Shown: positions 42,014 to 45,317 of the stretch, piece after piece
Layout: each line of letters starts with the position of its first letter
Numbering within the stretch: position 1 is the stretch's first letter
Origin: Ruminococcus flavefaciens
GTDB taxonomy: Bacteria > Bacillota > Clostridia > Oscillospirales > Ruminococcaceae
Length of the DNA: 45,317 nucleotides
Direction: 5' to 3'
NCBI GenBank assembly: GCA_015067005.1
Contig: SVNH01000010.1
Coordinates: 65,977-111,293, forward strand
Notes under the pieces: generated by a model
What the model was told of the DNA's origin: nothing
The model's input: the letters and a program-made list of their open reading frames with translations, nothing else
Databases searched by the model: none
Position numbers and translations under genes: made by a program

Positions 42014-43573
42014 TTAAATTTCCGGCAAGCCGGGAATTTCCGGTTCATCGTCCTTGACAGTCTTGCGGGCTTGCATATAATCCGGCAGTTCTATCGCATC
42101 GATCTCGTCATTGTAAGTGGACTTTTTCTTTGGAAGTGCTTCAACTGCCTTAACGTTCTGAGACATTATCGCTTCCTTATGCTCATGAACATAGGCTTCA
42201 AGGTCATCTGCATTAGCTTCTCCGGCAGCATTCATCGTAACGCGCGACTTGATATGTTCATATGAATTGAGTTGATTTGCGTCTACTTCCTTGGTGACAC
42301 GCATGATGTCCTGAGTTTTTGTCTGAACTTTTGCTTCAAGATCTTCGGCATTTACCGAATCGGTCTTTCGCATATACATCTTATTGAATTTATTCGCCGT
42401 ATTCGGGATAAGTTTTGAAGCGTCTACGAGAGGTGTATCTCCCATATAATCGACACGTTTTTTCTCGAACTTCTTGAGACGGCCCATATCGCCGTTTGCT
42501 GAAACACCGCCCATATCATTGCTGTGTTTACCGAAGAAGTCATCCATAGTGTCTTCTGCGTGTTTAGTGGATTTTCCGCCATCGAAGAATTCCCAGAAAT
42601 CATCAGGAACGTCAACACGTTCTTTATCCTGCTGCGGCTGCTGCGGTTGTGGAGCAGGAGCGCCATAAGGCGGCATACCTGCGGGCTGCACCGGAGCAAT
42701 TCCGCCGTATGGCATAGGCTGAGGATAAGGAGCCGGAACGGGTTCACCGTTTTCATTCAGTATCTGGGGCTGAGCGTACATCATAGGCTGAGCCTGACCA
42801 TAGATAGGCATACCGTTCTGATCGTAGCCGATTATCTGAGGCTGAGCGTACATCATAGGCTGAGCCTGACCGTAGATAGGCATACCGTTCTGATCGTAAC
42901 CGATTATCTGGGGCTGAGCGTACATCATAGGCTGAGCCTGACCGTAGACAGGCATACCGTTCTGATCGTAACCGATTATCTGAGGCTGAGCGTACATCAT
43001 AGGCTGAGCCTGACCGTAGATAGGCATACCGTTCTGATCGTAGCCGATTATCTGAGGCTGAGTGCCGTTCATCTGAGGCTGAGCGCCTGACTGAGGGATA
43101 CCGCCCATCTGTGACATCTGGGGCATACCGTTCATCTGGGGCATACCGTTCATCTGGGGCATACCTGTCATCTGCGGCTGATTCATCATAGGCTGAGGAT
43201 AGCCGCCGTACATTCCTTGCATAGGTGCATTCTGCGGATTTGGCTGAGCACTGTGAGGAAGGGTAACTCTTTCGGTATCGAGTTTTGGGATAAACGGTTC
43301 ATCGAAACTGCTGAAATCGAACTCCTGTTCATCGCTGTTGAGTTCATCAGCGGTATATAGATCAGAGGAAGAATCGGTAGGTGCTTTATCGCTTATAGTA
43401 AAAGTACCGCTTCCGAACTTGAATCCTCCGGCGTTTGGTTCTTCTTCTGTATGATAGCCGCCCATGTCGACTTGTTCGTAATTAACTTCCTGCGGGTTTT
43501 CGAGGTTCATACCGCAATTGACGCAAAACTTTAGTTTCGGCGGATTTTCGTTTCCACACTGAGGGCAAATCAT
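42014..43573 (-). CDS. Zinc-ribbon protein with 24-residue Pro/Gln/Met tandem repeats
   Basis: A 519-aa soluble protein I cannot assign. MICPQCGNENPPKLKFCVNCG is a zinc ribbon (C3, C6, C17, C20). An acidic stretch is followed by a Met/Pro/Gln-rich region with short QMNGMP repeats, then four near-identical 24-residue units (IIGYDQNGMPIYGQAQPMMY core). The C-terminal 200 residues are charged and helical (KFEKKRVDYMGDTPLVDASKL; DLEAKVQTKTQDIMRVTKEVD) with no membrane helix. AAGGAGTG precedes the ATG. It is followed closely by mscL and driven by a promoter at 43698-43726. Confidence 0.8.
   Translation of the reverse strand: MICPQCGNENPPKLKFCVNCGMNLENPQEVNYEQVDMGGYHTEEEPNAGGFKFGSGTFTISDKAPTDSSSDLYTADELNSDEQEFDFSSFDEPFIPKLDTERVTLPHSAQPNPQNAPMQGMYGGYPQPMMNQPQMTGMPQMNGMPQMNGMPQMSQMGGIPQSGAQPQMNGTQPQIIGYDQNGMPIYGQAQPMMYAQPQIIGYDQNGMPVYGQAQPMMYAQPQIIGYDQNGMPIYGQAQPMMYAQPQIIGYDQNGMPIYGQAQPMMYAQPQILNENGEPVPAPYPQPMPYGGIAPVQPAGMPPYGAPAPQPQQPQQDKERVDVPDDFWEFFDGGKSTKHAEDTMDDFFGKHSNDMGGVSANGDMGRLKKFEKKRVDYMGDTPLVDASKLIPNTANKFNKMYMRKTDSVNAEDLEAKVQTKTQDIMRVTKEVDANQLNSYEHIKSRVTMNAAGEANADDLEAYVHEHKEAIMSQNVKAVEALPKKKSTYNDEIDAIELPDYMQARKTVKDDEPEIPGLPEI
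42771..43058 (-). repeat. Four 72-bp in-frame tandem repeats
   Basis: Units start at 42771, 42843, 42915 and 42987 (period exactly 72). They are nearly identical at DNA level, differing at a few third positions and one Ile/Val codon, which indicates recent expansion. Shorter 18-bp repeats encoding QMNGMP lie at about 43120-43170. Confidence 0.92.
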
Positions 43574-43697
43574 TGAAAATCACTCCTTGACTGTAAAAAT
43601 AGTCTCATCGCAGCAGCAGATTGTTGCAGCTGCTTAACGGATGATAGGACGATAATGCTGCTTGTCGTTTATTTTTAGACATATTTTCACATTATTT

Positions 43698-43726
43698 ATT
43701 ATAACATTATATTTTATTGATTTCAA
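43698..43726 (-). promoter_or_regulatory. Promoter of the zinc-ribbon repeat gene and mscL
   Basis: On the minus strand: TTGAAA (43721-43726), a 17-bp spacer and TATAAT (43698-43703). Confidence 0.85.
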
Positions 43727-43984
43727 GGGCTTTTTGAAATATTGTGAAAAAAGTGCTAATCAGAGAGTATTTTTTGTAACCCTCTACGTTATACACAATA
43801 TAACCGATAGCTTTGTGTGAAAGGTGTACAATGATGATCGAGCGACTATTATGCTAAGCTTTTGTGATGGTTAAAATGCAGCATAAAACTGTTGGAATCA
43901 TACAAAATGAGGTATCGAATATTGTACGAAAAGCAGTATTTTTACAAATATGATAATGAAAGACTATATTTTCATGAAAAGATG

Positions 43985-43993
43985 TGTTATAAT
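43985..43993 (+). promoter_or_regulatory. Extended -10 promoter of the vanY-like gene
   Basis: TGTTATAAT (TG-n-TATAAT). No good -35 stands 17 bp upstream, consistent with an extended -10 type. Confidence 0.6.
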
Positions 43994-44074
43994 GTTAGTC
44001 GAAGATAAAAAGCAATGTTTTTAGTAAGAACAAAAGCAATAGCCGCTGTGAATCGCGGCAGTCAGGAGTTAGTA

Positions 44075-45193
44075 ATGCCAAAGAAAAAAATAAGCAAAGA
44101 AAAGAGTATTCGCAGAACTAAACATCTAACTGAATTGATAATATGCATGGCTTGTCTCGCAGGCGGAGTTTTTGCTGTTAAGGGTATGGTAGACAGAAGC
44201 AGCGTTGTTACAAGCGGAGAGCATAAGGATAAGTCCGAGATCATTATTCAGGAAACATCCGCCGATCCTCAGGAGCCTTTTGATCCTAATAAAACGCTAT
44301 ATGAGACAAAAAATATCAATACAAAGGATAAATTCAAGGGCGATCTCATTCTTGTTAACGATAAGCATGAATATTATGTAACAGGTGAAGAGGATCTGGT
44401 AAGTATCCTTGATAAAAATGAGGAGACCGGAAGAACTTATTTCGGTGCAGTTGATAATACCTATACTGTCGTAAGTAAAATGTATGAGCCTATGGCCACT
44501 ATGATCGGCGATTTCTACGATATTTACCATATCGACAATATCATTATCTACGGCGCTTTCCGTACTACCGAGTTCCAGAAGGAGCTCTACGATAAGGCTA
44601 TGGAGAGCGATAATGAGGAAGATAAACAGCGTGTTGCAAAGCCGGGCTTCAGTGAGCATGAATCAGGCTATGCAGTCGATTTCTCGACTATCCCGGATTA
44701 TGATTATCAGGGAACAGGCGATTATGCGTGGTTCAGTGAGAACTGCTATAAATACGGTCTTATTATAAGGTATCCTGAAGATAAGGAAAATATTACAAAT
44801 ATCCGCTATGAACCATGGCATTTCCGTTATGTCGGAAAGCCTCACTCTTACTATATGACCAAAAATGGTCTTTGCTTGGAAGAATACATGGACCTTTTAG
44901 AGCAGCATCCTTACAGCGGTGAGCATCTTGAGTTTACTGATGAGGACGGCAGGAATTTTGAAGTTTATTTTGTTCCTTCCGATGACAGCGCTGAAACTAC
45001 GAGTGTGCCTGTACCTTCGGGTCTGAAATACGAAATCTCAGGCAATAATTACAACGGATTTATCGTTACAGTGTATAAGGACGAAAAGCTGAACGCTGAA
45101 GAACCGCCTCATGAGGAAACTCAGCCGGAAGAAACACAGCAGGAGGAAGAAACTCAGGCTGAAACAGAAGCCGAGGAAGCTCCTCAGGAGTAA
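44075..45193 (+). CDS. VanY-type D-alanyl-D-alanine carboxypeptidase
   Basis: A 372-aa membrane-anchored zinc carboxypeptidase of the M15B/VanY family, trimming the terminal D-Ala of peptidoglycan stem peptides outside the cell. An N-terminal membrane helix lies at about 20-38. The catalytic domain has SEHESGYAVDFS (about 193-204, zinc ligands His and Asp in S-x-H-x-x-G-x-A-x-D) and EPWHFRYVG (about 246-254, last zinc His). The last 35 residues are Glu/Gln/Pro/Thr-rich (PEETQQEEETQAETEAEE), probably a spacer. The start MPKKKISKEK at 44075 follows AGGAG. No other van genes are present, so this is housekeeping, not a glycopeptide resistance cluster. Confidence 0.9.
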   Translation: MPKKKISKEKSIRRTKHLTELIICMACLAGGVFAVKGMVDRSSVVTSGEHKDKSEIIIQETSADPQEPFDPNKTLYETKNINTKDKFKGDLILVNDKHEYYVTGEEDLVSILDKNEETGRTYFGAVDNTYTVVSKMYEPMATMIGDFYDIYHIDNIIIYGAFRTTEFQKELYDKAMESDNEEDKQRVAKPGFSEHESGYAVDFSTIPDYDYQGTGDYAWFSENCYKYGLIIRYPEDKENITNIRYEPWHFRYVGKPHSYYMTKNGLCLEEYMDLLEQHPYSGEHLEFTDEDGRNFEVYFVPSDDSAETTSVPVPSGLKYEISGNNYNGFIVTVYKDEKLNAEEPPHEETQPEETQQEEETQAETEAEEAPQE

Positions 45194-45207
45194 TTTCTGA
45201 AATAAAT

Positions 45208-45240
45208 AAACCGGAAGCATCAGACTGCTTCCGGTTTTTG
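45208..45240 (+). terminator. Terminator of the vanY-like gene
   Basis: AAACCGGAAGCA (45208-45219) pairs with TGCTTCCGGTTT (45226-45237), then TTG. Confidence 0.92.
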
Positions 45241-45249
45241 ATTGTAATT

Positions 45250-45276
45250 AGAAAACCCCCAGTTTGACTGGGGGTT
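45250..45276 (-). terminator. Leftward terminator for a gene beyond the right edge
   Basis: AACCCCCAG (45254-45262) pairs with CTGGGGGTT (45268-45276). The minus strand continues TTTTCT, so it likely ends a convergent gene outside the window. The last 40 bases show no gene. Confidence 0.75.
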
Positions 45277-45317
45277 CAAAAGAGCTTAAAGCTATAAGGC
45301 TTGAAAGAAAAACTCCT

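Larger units (their letters stand above)
43574..44074. other. Divergent intergenic region with two promoters
   Basis: About 500 AT-rich bases between the zinc-ribbon repeat gene and the vanY-like gene. It holds the leftward promoter at 43698-43726, an extended -10 at 43985-43993 and a small palindrome (GCAGCAGCAG with TGCAGCTGC, about 43611-43632). No gene or RNA family was recognised in 43740-43980. Confidence 0.6.

Noticed and set aside
42016..42046. Imperfect palindrome TTTCCGGCAAGCCGGGAA as a Noc-binding site
   Set aside because: It does not match ATTTCCCGGGAAAT (extra bases in the centre) and lies at the coding end of the zinc-ribbon gene.
42524..43090. A 188-codon repetitive frame on the + strand
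   Set aside because: It is the antisense shadow of the 72-bp repeats of the zinc-ribbon gene; no ribosome site or promoter.
44075..45193. Glycopeptide resistance (van) cluster
   Set aside because: Only a VanY-type carboxypeptidase is present; no vanH, vanA or vanX-type ligase genes or two-component system nearby.

Overview
The window is the replication-origin region of a low-to-moderate GC, anaerobic Firmicute. The best fit is Ruminococcaceae/Oscillospiraceae (Ruminococcus-like). This rests on the classic Firmicute origin gene order, an anaerobic redox cassette (FprA flavo-diiron protein, ferredoxin:thioredoxin reductase-like protein, thioredoxin), small DUF3789 and DUF4830 families typical of Clostridia, and sporulation-associated genes (gpr, ytaF, spo0J, spoIIIJ-type yidC). 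No rRNA, tRNA, CRISPR, prophage or transposase gene was seen.

Layout. 1-405 holds four copies (the last partial) of a 115-bp tandem repeat. 571-2286 is the fprA/FTR/trx redox operon. 2379-3537 has small genes (GNAT acetyltransferase, a 35-aa DUF3789 protein, a VOC protein) behind consensus promoters. From 3592 to 14801 everything runs leftward: rpmH-rnpA-yidD-yidC-jag-mnmE-mnmG-rsmG-noc-soj-spo0J-serS, with three perfect parS sites. The origin lies around dnaA (15321-16688), with candidate halves at about 14838-15320 and 16689-17143. Rightward follow dnaN, a two-TM protein, yaaA (S4), recF, remB, gyrB, a YcxB-like protein, gyrA, a membrane protein and a metallophosphoesterase.

From 27 to 45 kb gene order is ordinary and mixed: ytaF, a TIM-barrel sugar-phosphate isomerase-like gene plus nrdR, a DUF4830 protein, an rsuA-type pseudouridine synthase, an orphan msmX/ugpC-type sugar ABC ATPase, a PepV-like dipeptidase, a DUF2461 protein, a small lipoprotein, a solitary carB, two zinc-ribbon proteins (one with perfect 24-residue repeats), rpsT/gpr back to back, mscL and a VanY-type carboxypeptidase.

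Non-coding structure is where the window is most unusual. There is a dense cluster of DnaA boxes at 33765-33956, about 17 kb from dnaA, richer than either flank of dnaA. A roughly 185-bp nested dyad lies at 41337-41523 with an internal promoter. A MITE-like element bounded by 11-bp inverted repeats lies at 34355-34600. The Shine-Dalgarno of ytaF is buried in a long hairpin, rpsT has a two-hairpin leader, and an intrinsic terminator sits immediately before mnmE. The gyrase genes carry non-canonical residues at two quinolone-contact positions (GyrA Ala84, GyrB Trp466). Vegetative promoters are easy to see because most have a spacer of exactly 17 bp. I found no clearly new multi-gene system; the best leads are the DnaA-box cluster, the 41.4-kb dyad and the RNA leaders.
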